Part shown: piece after piece, positions 1 to 5,286 of the stretch
Layout: each line of letters begins with the position of its first letter
Position numbering within the stretch: position 1 is the stretch's first letter
Origin: an uncultured Alphaproteobacteria bacterium
GTDB taxonomy: Bacteria > Pseudomonadota > Alphaproteobacteria > RF32 > CAG-239
DNA: 5,389 bases
NCBI GenBank assembly: GCA_944391365.1
Contig: CALXTH010000020.1
Location: 1 to 5,389, forward strand
Reading direction: 5' to 3'
Notes under the pieces: model-generated
What the model was told of the DNA's origin: nothing
Databases searched by the model: none
Seen by the model: the letters and a program-made list of their open reading frames with translations, nothing else
Program-made: the position numbers and the translations under genes

Positions 1-120
1 TTTGGATATTGGACCGGAATTATGTTCGGCTTCGTAGGAGGCTTGGGCGTCGAAGTGGCGGCAGGTTTATCAGCAACATTTGGAAATTGTGCAGGGGGTG
101 TCTGCCTGAGTTTTGTTTAA
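1..120 (+). CDS. C-terminal 39 codons of an unidentified hydrophobic protein (5' end outside window)
   Basis: The frame starting at base 1 is open to a TAA stop at 118-120 and encodes 39 residues rich in Gly, Ala, Val and Phe. The segment FGYWTGIMFGFVGGLGVEVA looks like a membrane helix or helical pair. Two cysteines sit near the end (NCAGGVC). A GYWxG helix start is reminiscent of the last helices of MATE-type transporters, but that match is from memory and the tail does not resemble a usual MATE C-terminus, so no function is assigned. A hairpin terminator begins four bases after the stop, which supports this being a real gene end. The gene is convergent with the ATP synthase genes. Confidence applies to it being coding, not to identity. 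Confidence 0.5.
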   Translation, partial: FGYWTGIMFGFVGGLGVEVAAGLSATFGNCAGGVCLSFV

Positions 121-123
121 CGA

Positions 124-149
124 AAAGGGGCTCGTTTCTGAGCCTCTTT
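124..149. terminator. Rho-independent terminator between convergent genes, probably bidirectional
   Basis: Arms AAAGGGGCTC (124-133) and GAGCCTCTTT (140-149) pair over 10 bp with one G-T wobble around a 6-nt loop. On the plus strand the stem is followed by a T-rich run (GGTTTGTTTAT), the usual terminator shape, three bases after the stop of the upstream partial gene. On the minus strand the distal arm ends in CCCCTTTTCG, giving a weaker U tract, so the same hairpin could also end the ATP synthase transcript arriving from the right. Confidence 0.75.
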
Positions 150-179
150 GGTTTGTTTATATTTTGATTTTGTCCGGTT

Positions 180-197
180 CCGCCGGGTTTGCGGCGG
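180..197 (-). other. GC hairpin just after the subunit b stop codon
   Basis: CCGCCG (180-185) and CGGCGG (192-197) form a perfect 6-bp GC stem with a 6-nt loop, three bases beyond the stop codon of the b subunit gene. It lacks a U tract on the minus strand, so alone it is not a canonical terminator. It may protect the 3' end of the Fo transcript or act together with the stem at 124-149. Confidence 0.45.
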
Positions 198-200
198 GGG

Positions 201-812
201 TTATTTCAGTCTGCCGATGGCGGCGATGGCGTGATCTATCAATTTATCCCGGGCTTTGTCTGTGAAGTTGTCTGAGAGGGCTTGTCTGACCGTACGGATT
301 GTCAACGTGGAGGCCATGTCGGTCAGTTCTTTGTTGGCGTTGGCCAGAGATGCGGTTATGCGGTCTTCGGCATCTTTTTCTTTAACCCGGGTGTCCTGCT
401 CAAGTTTGCTCAGGTTAGCGGTCTTGATATATTCAATTTGTTTTTGAGATTTTTCCAGAATTATGCCGGCTTCTTTTTTGGCATTGCGATATTTTTTTTC
501 ATAGTCGGCGAGGAGTTTTTGAGCATCGTCAAACAGGTCGGAGGCTTCATCGAGACGGGTCTTGATATTTTCAATCCGTTTATGCAGCATGGCGCTGCCC
601 ATTCTGGCCAGCGGGCGTGCTAAAAACAAAATGACTGAGATAAAAGCTACACCAACCCAGAATTCAGCTTCAAGGTAGAATGGTTCCGCATGCAGTTCAT
701 GTGCGGCCTGAACGGCTGTATCTTTTATTCCGGTTGTTGCCTGAGCCAGGGAAAACTGGGCGGCATTGATGATTTCTCTTCCGGTATAGGCGGCTCCCGC
801 GGTGATGCTCAT
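201..812 (-). CDS. atpF: F0F1 ATP synthase subunit b
   Basis: This 203-residue protein is one half of the peripheral stalk (stator) that holds the F1 head against rotation of the c ring. It has a roughly 50-residue N-terminal extension, a single membrane helix at about 51-69 (FWVGVAFISVILFLARPLA), then a long charged Lys/Glu/Gln-rich coiled coil to the C-terminus. The FYLEAEFWVGVAF stretch matches the entry into the membrane helix of alphaproteobacterial b subunits. The ATG at 812 overlaps the b' stop codon (ATGA), and a GGAGGA ribosome site lies about 8 nt upstream inside the b' gene, so this start is well supported. The pairing with b' suggests a b-b' heterodimer, as in photosynthetic bacteria and Alphaproteobacteria. 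It is the last gene of the minus-strand series. No delta, alpha, gamma, beta or epsilon gene follows, so F1 is encoded elsewhere. Confidence 0.95.
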   Translation of the reverse strand: MSITAGAAYTGREIINAAQFSLAQATTGIKDTAVQAAHELHAEPFYLEAEFWVGVAFISVILFLARPLARMGSAMLHKRIENIKTRLDEASDLFDDAQKLLADYEKKYRNAKKEAGIILEKSQKQIEYIKTANLSKLEQDTRVKEKDAEDRITASLANANKELTDMASTLTIRTVRQALSDNFTDKARDKLIDHAIAAIGRLK

Positions 813-1300
813 CTGATTTTTCCTCCGGTTTTTTTCATGGCGGTTTTGATGTCTGCGGCGCTGATATCGGTCAGTCCGAGTTTGCCGACAATATCAAGGG
901 CCAATGTTTCGGACATTTTTTGCACTTCTTTGAGCGCCTGTTCTTTACTGTGGCGGATTTCCGCTTCACTTTCCGCAATTTTGGCTTTCAGTCTGGTTTC
1001 AAGTTCTTCCTGCTTTTGAGCAATGAGCGTGTTGAGCTCTTCCTGCGTGCGGTTCAGGGTTTTGTCCGCTTCGGCAGTGGCTTTGGCCAGAGCATTCTGA
1101 TATTTTTCAAGTGATTTCTCTGCCTTTTTTTTGATTTCGGCCGCGTTGTCGATGTAATCGTCGATTTTGCGCTGGCGTTGTTCTATGATATCGGCTATTT
1201 TGGGCAGAATCAATTTGTCCATAATCAGATACAGACTGAAAAAACAGACACAAAGCCAAAATAACTGGCTGGGATAACTGCTGATATCTAACTGCGGCAT
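809..1300 (-). CDS. atpX: F0F1 ATP synthase subunit b' (second b-type stator subunit)
   Basis: The 163-residue product starts MPQLDISSYPSQLFWL, the typical b' N-terminus. It continues through one membrane helix (about residues 11-29) and the family-typical LPKI..II..R..KI segment into a long charged coiled coil. It forms the peripheral stalk with subunit b. Two starts are possible: a TTG at 1306 and the ATG at 1300. I chose the ATG because AAGGAAGAG (1307-1315) lies 6-7 nt before it and would be too close to the TTG, and because family members begin MPQL. The gene overlaps atpF by 4 nt (ATGA), implying translational coupling and 1:1 output. It is separated from atpE by 83 nt that contain a strong hairpin. 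The symbol varies between databases (atpX, atpG or atpF2). Confidence 0.93.
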   Translation of the reverse strand: MPQLDISSYPSQLFWLCVCFFSLYLIMDKLILPKIADIIEQRQRKIDDYIDNAAEIKKKAEKSLEKYQNALAKATAEADKTLNRTQEELNTLIAQKQEELETRLKAKIAESEAEIRHSKEQALKEVQKMSETLALDIVGKLGLTDISAADIKTAMKKTGGKIR

Positions 1301-1329
1301 CGTCAACTCTTCCTTGGTTTGTTAAAATG

Positions 1330-1380
1330 TTTAAGCCGGAAGGGAGCGGCAAAAGCTGCCCTCCCTCTGTATGGCTTAAA
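1330..1380 (-). other. Long imperfect hairpin between atpE and the b' gene
   Basis: TTTAAGCC (1330-1337) pairs with GGCTTAAA (1373-1380) over 8 bp. Inside it AGGGAG (1341-1346) pairs with CTCCCT (1361-1366), and GGC/GCC extends towards the loop. On the transcribed minus strand it begins three bases after the atpE stop. What follows is ACATTTTAAC, a weak U tract. It could act as an RNA-stabilising or partially terminating stem that raises atpE mRNA relative to b' and b. Structure is read from sequence; the role is inferred. Confidence 0.65.
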
Positions 1381-1383
1381 TTT

Positions 1384-1602
1384 TTATCCGAGCAGCATGA
1401 TCAGGGCAATGACCAGTGCATACAGGGCGATGGCCTCAACGGCCGCGAAGCCGACCCAGCCATAGATATCAATATCTTTTTTTACCTGCGGGTTGCGGCC
1501 GACCATTGAGATAATGGTGGTCCAGACCTGAGACACGCCCCATGCCGAGGCCATCATTGACAAAGCGCACATGCCGGCGCCGATATAAGCCATTGGTTCC
1601 AT
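1384..1602 (-). CDS. atpE: F0F1 ATP synthase subunit c (proteolipid ring subunit)
   Basis: The 72-residue protein is a two-helix hairpin with the conserved polar loop RNP (Arg36-Asn37-Pro38) and the ion-binding carboxylate Glu56 in helix 2 (GFAAVEAIALYALVIAL). Multiple copies form the rotating ring in the membrane. The residues around Glu56 (Ala54, Ala57, Ile58, and Val23 where Na+ rings have Gln) lack the polar ligands of Na+-binding rings, so proton coupling is expected. Helix 1 is odd: placed on the RNP loop, the positions that usually form a GxGxGxGxG run (16, 18, 20, 22, 24) are Met, Ala, Ala, Gly and Ser. The ATG at 1602 has AAGGAAA 6-7 nt upstream. A hairpin follows the stop codon, and an AU-rich leader precedes the start. 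Confidence 0.96.
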   Translation of the reverse strand: MEPMAYIGAGMCALSMMASAWGVSQVWTTIISMVGRNPQVKKDIDIYGWVGFAAVEAIALYALVIALIMLLG

Positions 1603-1680
1603 AGTAGTTTCCTTTTTTTAAGTTATAACAATCGGTTTATAATAATTAGAGCCTTGCGGCCGGCCGGATTTTCGGGGAGA
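1603..1680 (-). promoter_or_regulatory. AU-rich atpE leader with strong ribosome binding site
   Basis: The 78 nt between atpB and atpE begin with a GC-rich part carrying the palindrome GGCCGGCC. On the minus strand this becomes strongly A/T-rich over the last 50 nt, ending in A7-GGAAA about 7 nt before the atpE ATG (AGGA at 1610-1613). An unstructured A/U-rich stretch before atpE is a known translation enhancer in E. coli, where it raises c subunit synthesis. The same role is inferred here. No convincing separate promoter is visible. Confidence 0.5.
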
Positions 1681-2403
1681 TTAGTGCTCATGGAGCGCGT
1701 CTCCCAGATAAATACAGCTCAAAACGGTGTAGATGAAGGCCTGTAAGACGGCGATGAAGATTTCAAAGACGACGATGCAGGCATCAAATAAAAACGGTAT
1801 TACGCCCAAAATGCCGATTGCGGTGATGAAGCCGGCAATGATTTTCAGCATGATGTGGCCGACGGTCATATTGGCAACAAGACGGACGGTCAGGCTGAAC
1901 GGCTTGGATAAAAATGAAATGGTTTCAATCGGAATAATCAGCGGGGCCATGGCCAGCGGAATGCCTTTGGGCATGAATGTCCGCAGGTAGCCGAGTTTCT
2001 TTTTCTTTATGCCGATGCAAATGTTGAACAGCAGGGCAATGAGGGATAGTCCGCCTACGGCTGCCAGGTGTGATGTGAATGTAAAAGAATAAGGAAACAG
2101 GCCGAGCAGGTTTCCGAACAGGACAAAAGAAAACAGCGTGAAAATAAATGAGAAGTATTTTAGTCCGTCGCTGCCGATATTGCTCTTGATGAGGTTGCGG
2201 ATGAATTCGTAAAAACTTTCGGAGACGGATTGGGCAACTCCGGGGACAATGGTGCGTTTGCGAATGCAGAGACCGAACAACAACGTTGCGGCAAGGACAG
2301 AGATGACCATACAGAGCGCCGAATTGGTGAAAGAAATGTCAACACCTCCGAGCTCCAGCCGGGCCAGGGGTTTGATCGTGAATTGCTCCATAGGGTTCGC
2401 CAT
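1681..2403 (-). CDS. atpB: F0F1 ATP synthase subunit a
   Basis: This 240-residue multi-spanning membrane protein forms the proton half-channels beside the c ring. The signature helix is present: PIETISFLSKPFSLTVRLVA with the essential Arg174 (equivalent to E. coli Arg210), followed by NMTVGHIMLKI. The C-terminal helix carries Gln221 in AVLQAFIYTVL, matching the other conserved channel region. FGNLLGLFPYSFT near residues 96-108 is also typical. Length is normal for alphaproteobacterial subunit a. The ATG at 2403 is preceded by GGGAG 7 nt upstream, within the end of atpI. A second in-frame ATG four codons on has no better site. The gene starts only 4 nt after atpI. Confidence 0.96.
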   Translation of the reverse strand: MANPMEQFTIKPLARLELGGVDISFTNSALCMVISVLAATLLFGLCIRKRTIVPGVAQSVSESFYEFIRNLIKSNIGSDGLKYFSFIFTLFSFVLFGNLLGLFPYSFTFTSHLAAVGGLSLIALLFNICIGIKKKKLGYLRTFMPKGIPLAMAPLIIPIETISFLSKPFSLTVRLVANMTVGHIMLKIIAGFITAIGILGVIPFLFDACIVVFEIFIAVLQAFIYTVLSCIYLGDALHEH

Positions 2404-2407
2404 TGTG

Positions 2408-2707
2408 TTACTCCCGTTTTTCTTCCTTCTTTACAAAGCGGTAAACATTTAAAAAGCCTGCTGCACCGCCAAAAAACAGAAACAGAATCAACAGCCAGGG
2501 TGTTGTGTTCAGCCAGATGTCAAGAAACCGACCGACAGCGGCCCCGACGATTACTCCGGATGCCAGTTCAATTCCGATACGGAAACCTGTTTGTGCCGCC
2601 TGAGTGTATTCACTTTCTTTTTTTCCCTGACGGTACAGGTCTTCTTTTTTTTTCAGGTTCCTAATTTTACTGTCCAGTTTTTTTATATCAGCAGGGATCT
2701 TTTCCAT
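2408..2707 (-). CDS. atpI: AtpI-like Fo assembly protein
   Basis: This small 99-residue protein has a charged N-terminal half (residues 1-35, many Lys/Asp/Glu) and two membrane helices. The first, about 41-60, is glycine-rich (IGIELASGVIVGAAVGRFLD). The second, about 70-88, reads WLLILFLFFGGAAGFLNVY. This is the usual form of the AtpI/ATPase gene 1 family, which precedes atpB in many ATP synthase operons and is thought to help c-ring assembly or ion supply. The single ATG at 2707 has no Shine-Dalgarno sequence upstream (GTGAAAACCA), unlike the other Fo genes. A TATAGT box lies 8 nt before it, so the message may start at or near the ATG. The gene lies 52 nt from dsbA and 4 nt from atpB. Confidence 0.88.
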   Translation of the reverse strand: MEKIPADIKKLDSKIRNLKKKEDLYRQGKKESEYTQAAQTGFRIGIELASGVIVGAAVGRFLDIWLNTTPWLLILFLFFGGAAGFLNVYRFVKKEEKRE

Positions 2708-2715
2708 TGGTTTTC

Positions 2716-2721
2716 ACTATA
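2716..2721 (-). promoter_or_regulatory. Possible -10 box (TATAGT) for the Fo operon
   Basis: In the 52-nt AT-rich gap between dsbA and atpI, TATAGT ends 8 nt before the atpI ATG. The hexamer at 17-bp spacing (ATAAGT) is a poor -35 match. Support comes from position and from the missing ribosome site at atpI. Read-through from the dciA promoter is the alternative source of Fo transcripts. Confidence 0.3.
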
Positions 2722-2759
2722 CGCAATAATTATTACTGACTTATTAAAATCCGGTGCAA

Positions 2760-3470
2760 TTATTTTAATTTTTTATCAATCAGTGTCTTTATTTCTTCAA
2801 ACGTGGGGGTGCCGTAAATGACTTCCCGGGAGTTTCGGTCAGCGATGACAAAAGTCGGGGTTCCCTGGATTTTTATGGCTTGAATGGCTCTTTGTCTGCG
2901 GCTGACGAGTTCCTGAGCAAGATTTTCGTCATTCATGCAGGCATAGGCTTTTTCTTCACTCAGGCCTTTCGCAACGGCGTATTTGGCCAGAGTTTTTTCA
3001 GTGTTGAACGACAGACTCCATTCCCGTTGTTTTTTGAACAGCAGGTTGATGAAGTCGAAGTATTTGTCTGCCGGCATGCAGGAGGCCAGCATTGCGGCTT
3101 TGAGTGATTTCTGATCAAGCGGAAAGCTTGAAAAAACGACTCTGACTTTGTCTTTGTCAATGTATTGGGTTTTGATTTTTGGCAGCGTATCAAGGTGAAA
3201 ATCTGCGCAGTGGGTGCAGCCGAGGGAAGAATATTCATAGATGACGACAGGTGCTTTCTGACTGCCGAGCGAACGCCCGCCGGGAATGACAATATTGGTC
3301 GGCATAGTGCGGGGGAGTTCGGCCGCTCCTGCGGTTTTTATCAGGACAAGGCGCCCGTTGGCATCAAAGCCGAATCCTTTCATGTTGAGGTAAAAGCCGG
3401 CGGCAATCATGAACATAAACATTCCGGCGATAAAGGCGCTTAATCTTTTTATGGTGTCTTCAAATTTCAT
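2760..3470 (-). CDS. Membrane-anchored DsbA-family thiol:disulfide oxidoreductase
   Basis: The 236-residue product has a hydrophobic N-terminal helix (about 11-29) with no clear signal peptidase site, so it is probably anchored in the inner membrane facing the periplasm. It then has a thioredoxin-like fold: a first strand (APVVIYEYSSLGC), the active site Cys85-Thr-His-Cys88, an alpha-helical insertion, and the cis-proline motif GTPTFVI (Pro205). E. coli DsbA has CPHC, so the CTHC centre should tune redox potential. Two further cysteines (131 and 178) could form a structural disulfide. The overall plan matches the DsbA/Thioredoxin_4 proteins of Alphaproteobacteria. It starts 6 nt after dciA with only a weak AAGAAG site, so it is probably translated from the dciA mRNA. 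Whether it acts as oxidase or isomerase cannot be told from sequence. Confidence 0.88.
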   Translation of the reverse strand: MKFEDTIKRLSAFIAGMFMFMIAAGFYLNMKGFGFDANGRLVLIKTAGAAELPRTMPTNIVIPGGRSLGSQKAPVVIYEYSSLGCTHCADFHLDTLPKIKTQYIDKDKVRVVFSSFPLDQKSLKAAMLASCMPADKYFDFINLLFKKQREWSLSFNTEKTLAKYAVAKGLSEEKAYACMNDENLAQELVSRRQRAIQAIKIQGTPTFVIADRNSREVIYGTPTFEEIKTLIDKKLK

Positions 3471-3476
3471 AGTCGG

Positions 3477-4010
3477 TTACTTCTTGTTTTTGTTGTCTTT
3501 AAAAATATCTCTTCCCAGTTTGGCGATTATAGCTTTTAATTTTGGATTGTCGATAGGTTCGGCCAAGTTTTCAATATATTTTTCTTCATTTTCGGTCAGT
3601 TTAACGGATAGCCGGGACGGAGATTGTGTCGGCGGTTGCGTCGGCAGCTGAGAAAGGCCGGCGTTTTGGACAATTCTCAGGGAAGAGACGGCATTGTAAC
3701 CGAAATAGGTGTTGATTTTATCGATAATGTGTTTTTCACGGTGCTGAATTTCAAGCGCGAAAGCACCCGAAGGGACGCTGAGGCGGAGAATGCCGTTGTT
3801 TTTTTCTCCTTTTTTGAAGTCAATTTTTTGCGGAAAACTGTATTGAGCCAGCTCGGTTCCGACGATTTTGTCCCAGTTGGCGATGATGTCTATTTCGATA
3901 AAGCCTTTTTTGCCTAAAAGCCGGCCGGCCAGCGGGCGCAGCGATGAAGACAGGGCGTAAAGCCCCTGGCGGCGTTCATCTTCGGGTATGTCGGTTTTAA
4001 GGTTATTCAT
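3477..4010 (-). CDS. dciA: DUF721 / DciA-family protein (probable replicative helicase loader)
   Basis: The 177-residue protein carries a DUF721 domain at about 22-116: an N-terminal Leu/Arg helix, the hallmark WDKIVG (Trp46 to Gly51), a strand-rich centre (GILRLSVPSGAFALEIQ) and the ending YFGYNAVSSLRIVQ. A Pro/Gln/Ser-rich linker and a charged Lys-rich tail follow. DUF721 was recognised as DciA, which brings DnaB helicase to the origin in bacteria without DnaC or DnaI. Alphaproteobacteria typically keep it next to dsbA, as here. The frame stays open upstream to 4373, but that part lies antisense to fliO and has no ATG near a ribosome site. The ATG at 4010 is chosen because the domain starts there and a promoter sits directly in front. 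There is no Shine-Dalgarno, consistent with a leaderless mRNA. Confidence 0.87.
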   Translation of the reverse strand: MNNLKTDIPEDERRQGLYALSSSLRPLAGRLLGKKGFIEIDIIANWDKIVGTELAQYSFPQKIDFKKGEKNNGILRLSVPSGAFALEIQHREKHIIDKINTYFGYNAVSSLRIVQNAGLSQLPTQPPTQSPSRLSVKLTENEEKYIENLAEPIDNPKLKAIIAKLGRDIFKDNKNKK

Positions 4011-4017
4011 GGGGCGA

Positions 4018-4046
4018 ATGATAACATGTTGTCTTTTTTTATTCAA
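4018..4046 (-). promoter_or_regulatory. Sigma-70-type promoter for dciA (likely leaderless transcript)
   Basis: Reading the minus strand, TTGAAT (4046-4041) and TATCAT (4023-4018) are spaced by exactly 17 bp, with an A7 run at the start of the spacer. Transcription would start about 7 nt after the -10 box, at 4012-4010, which is on or within two bases of the dciA ATG. The CGCCCC between box and ATG holds no ribosome site. Confidence 0.65.
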
Positions 4047-4057
4047 TATGTTAGTAA
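4029..4057 (+). promoter_or_regulatory. Candidate fliO promoter overlapping the dciA promoter
   Basis: TTGTCT (4029-4034) and TAGTAA (4052-4057) are 17 bp apart on the plus strand. The -10 box is a weak match, and several other AT-rich hexamers in this stretch could serve. It overlaps the dciA promoter on the other strand. A flagellar-class sigma factor site was not recognised. Confidence 0.3.
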
Positions 4058-4077
4058 TAATTAAATTTTTATTGCTT

Positions 4078-4082
4078 GAGGA
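4078..4082 (+). promoter_or_regulatory. Ribosome binding site of fliO
   Basis: GAGGA lies 6 nt before the ATG at 4089, good spacing and composition, which fixes the fliO start. Confidence 0.65.
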
Positions 4083-4088
4083 TTTGTC

Positions 4089-4379
4089 ATGTGGGAAATT
4101 GTGCAGGCCGTACTGGCTCTGGTTTTGGTTCTGGGGCTGTTGCTGCTGACGCTTGGCGGGCTGAAGTATCTTCAGATGAAAGTACCGTCTTGTGCGATGT
4201 TGAAAAGACTCAGAGAAAACGAACGGCTGAAAGTTTTGGAGCAGCGGCGAATCGATGCCCGGTCGTCCTTGTGGCTGCTGGGGAAAGACGATAAGGAGTT
4301 TTTGGTGCTGATCAGCAACGGGCAGGCTTTGTTGCTTGAGGCATCCGAAAAAACGGGAAAGGCGGAAAATCATGATTAA
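4089..4379 (+). CDS. fliO: Flagellar biosynthesis protein FliO
   Basis: A 96-residue protein with one N-terminal membrane helix (about 3-24, starting MWEIVQAVLALVLVLGLLLL) and a small cytoplasmic domain containing RLKVLEQRRIDARSSLWLLG followed by a strand (EFLVLIS). This is the short FliO plan. FliO helps assemble the FliP/FliQ/FliR export gate of the flagellar type III system. FliO is poorly conserved, so the call rests on this topology and, more strongly, on its position immediately before fliP, with which it overlaps by 8 nt (translational coupling). It is divergent from dciA. Confidence 0.85.
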   Translation: MWEIVQAVLALVLVLGLLLLTLGGLKYLQMKVPSCAMLKRLRENERLKVLEQRRIDARSSLWLLGKDDKEFLVLISNGQALLLEASEKTGKAENHD

Positions 4380-5115
4380 AAAATACCGGGGATTGATCCT
4401 TTTGGCGGCAGTGCTGTTGTTTTGTTGCGGCGGAGAGGCCTGGGCGCAGACAATGACGCTTGATATTCAGGGGGAACCCTCCGGTTCGACGACAGCGCGA
4501 ATCTTTAATGTGCTTATTATGATTACGGTACTTTCCCTGGCGCCGAGCATTTTGGTGATGATGACTTCTTTTACGCGGATTATCGTGGTTTTGTCGATTA
4601 CCCGCAGTGCGTTGGCCACGCAGTCAACACCGCCGAATATGGTCTTGATTTCACTGGCGTTGTTCCTTACTCTTTTTATTATGTCTCCTGTTCTTGAAAA
4701 ATCATGGGAGCAGGGGATTAAGCCGATGTATGAGGAAAAGGTTGAAATTACGGAAGGAATGGATTTGGCCGTTCAGCCTCTGAAAGAGTTTATGGTTAAA
4801 AATACCCGGGAAAAAGATTTGCTGTTGTTTACCGATCTGGCGAAAGAAAAACCTGCCGAATCGGTTGAGGAAACGCCGCTGAAGGTTGTGGTGCCGGCGT
4901 TTATGATCAGTGAGTTGCGGCGGGCTTTTGAAATCGGTTTTCTTATTTTTATTCCGTTTTTGATTATTGACATGGTGATTGCCTCGGTTTTGATGTCAAT
5001 GGGTATGATGATGTTGCCGCCAACGGTTTTGGCTCTTCCGTTCAAGGTTATTTTCTTTGTTTTGATAGACGGCTGGTATATGTTGGCTGGGTCGTTGGTC
5101 AACTCTTTCACCTGA
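4372..5115 (+). CDS. fliP: Flagellar biosynthesis protein FliP (export gate subunit)
   Basis: FliP forms, with FliQ and FliR, the membrane channel of the flagellar type III export apparatus. The 247-residue product has a cleavable signal peptide ending near AWA-Q (residues 23-26), then family landmarks: LAPSILVMMTSFTRIIVVLS (57-76), STPPN (85-89), the periplasmic segment to about 170, VVVPAFMISELRRAFEIGF (172-190), FIPFLIIDMVIASVLMSMG, the methionine-rich gating loop MGMMMLPP (210-217), and LPFKVIFFVLIDGW. Length matches the family (about 245). A TTG 12 codons upstream is in frame, but the ATG at 4372 is preferred because it directly starts the signal peptide and has AGGCGGA 5 nt upstream. 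It overlaps fliO by 8 nt. Its stop codon abuts the tandem repeat array, and no fliQ follows in the window. Confidence 0.96.
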   Translation: MIKKYRGLILLAAVLLFCCGGEAWAQTMTLDIQGEPSGSTTARIFNVLIMITVLSLAPSILVMMTSFTRIIVVLSITRSALATQSTPPNMVLISLALFLTLFIMSPVLEKSWEQGIKPMYEEKVEITEGMDLAVQPLKEFMVKNTREKDLLLFTDLAKEKPAESVEETPLKVVVPAFMISELRRAFEIGFLIFIPFLIIDMVIASVLMSMGMMMLPPTVLALPFKVIFFVLIDGWYMLAGSLVNSFT

Positions 5116-5239
5116 AAACCGTGTATAATGGTCGATTAGGGCGTTGTCTGCGGGTCTCGAAAAATTCACGTACCTTTTTTGTACGCTAGAATTTTTCTCG
5201 CCCTTGACGCCTACTACTCGACTCATTCTCCACGGTTTT
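5115..5239 (+). other. Structured element enclosed by 9-bp inverted repeat, directly after fliP
   Basis: AAAACCGTG (5115-5123) and CACGGTTTT (5231-5239) are perfect inverted repeats. Nested inside are GTCGA (5131-5135) with TCGAC (5218-5222), AGGGCG (5138-5143) with CGCCCT (5199-5204), GAAAAATTC (5159-5167) with GAATTTTTC (5189-5197), and CGTAC (5169-5173) with GTACG (5181-5185), loop CTTTTTT. All pairs are compatible in one fold. The right arm runs into TTTTTAT, so the closing stem could also act as a terminator for fliOP. The left arm shares its first base with the fliP TGA. TATAAT at 5124-5129 looks like a -10 box, but no fitting -35 was found. Confidence 0.6.
5159..5197 (+). other. Hairpin of repeat copy 1
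   Basis: A 9-bp stem GAAAAATTC/GAATTTTTC and a 5-bp stem CGTAC/GTACG are separated by a 1x3 internal loop (A opposite CTA). The apical loop is CTTTTTT. Confidence 0.75.
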
Positions 5240-5286
5240 TATCAATGTCAGGTAAATGGTTGATCAGGGTGTTGTCTGTGGGTCTC

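Noticed and set aside
282..1019. Plus-strand open frames opposite the b and b' genes
   Set aside because: They mirror the codon bias of the minus-strand coiled-coil genes, have Phe-rich translations typical of antisense of Lys/Glu-rich protein, and lack ribosome sites or recognisable domains.
1301..1306. TTG start giving b' two extra residues
   Set aside because: The ribosome site is correctly spaced for the ATG at 1300 and too close to the TTG; family members begin MPQL.
1384..1602. Sodium-coupled c ring
   Set aside because: The Na+ ligands known from Ilyobacter-type rings (Gln in helix 1, Ser-Thr after the Glu) are replaced by Val23, Ala57 and Ile58.
4336..4371. TTG start extending FliP by 12 residues
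   Set aside because: The extension is highly charged and would precede a signal peptide that starts properly at the ATG at 4372.
4011..4373. N-terminal extension of the dciA frame to 298 codons
   Set aside because: The extension lies antisense to fliO, has no family similarity, crosses the promoter, and DUF721 proteins begin near the chosen ATG.
5124..5129. TATAAT as a complete promoter for the repeat RNA
   Set aside because: No acceptable -35 hexamer lies 16-18 bp upstream (AACTCT at 17 bp), and the box is not conserved before copy 2.
4996..5226. Minus-strand 76-codon frame beginning MSRVVGVKGEKNSSVQKR, covering repeat copy 1 and the end of fliP
   Set aside because: The same frame in copy 2 is shifted by the one-base loop difference and hits a stop soon after, and the rest lies antisense to conserved fliP codons. 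It is a by-product of the repeat.
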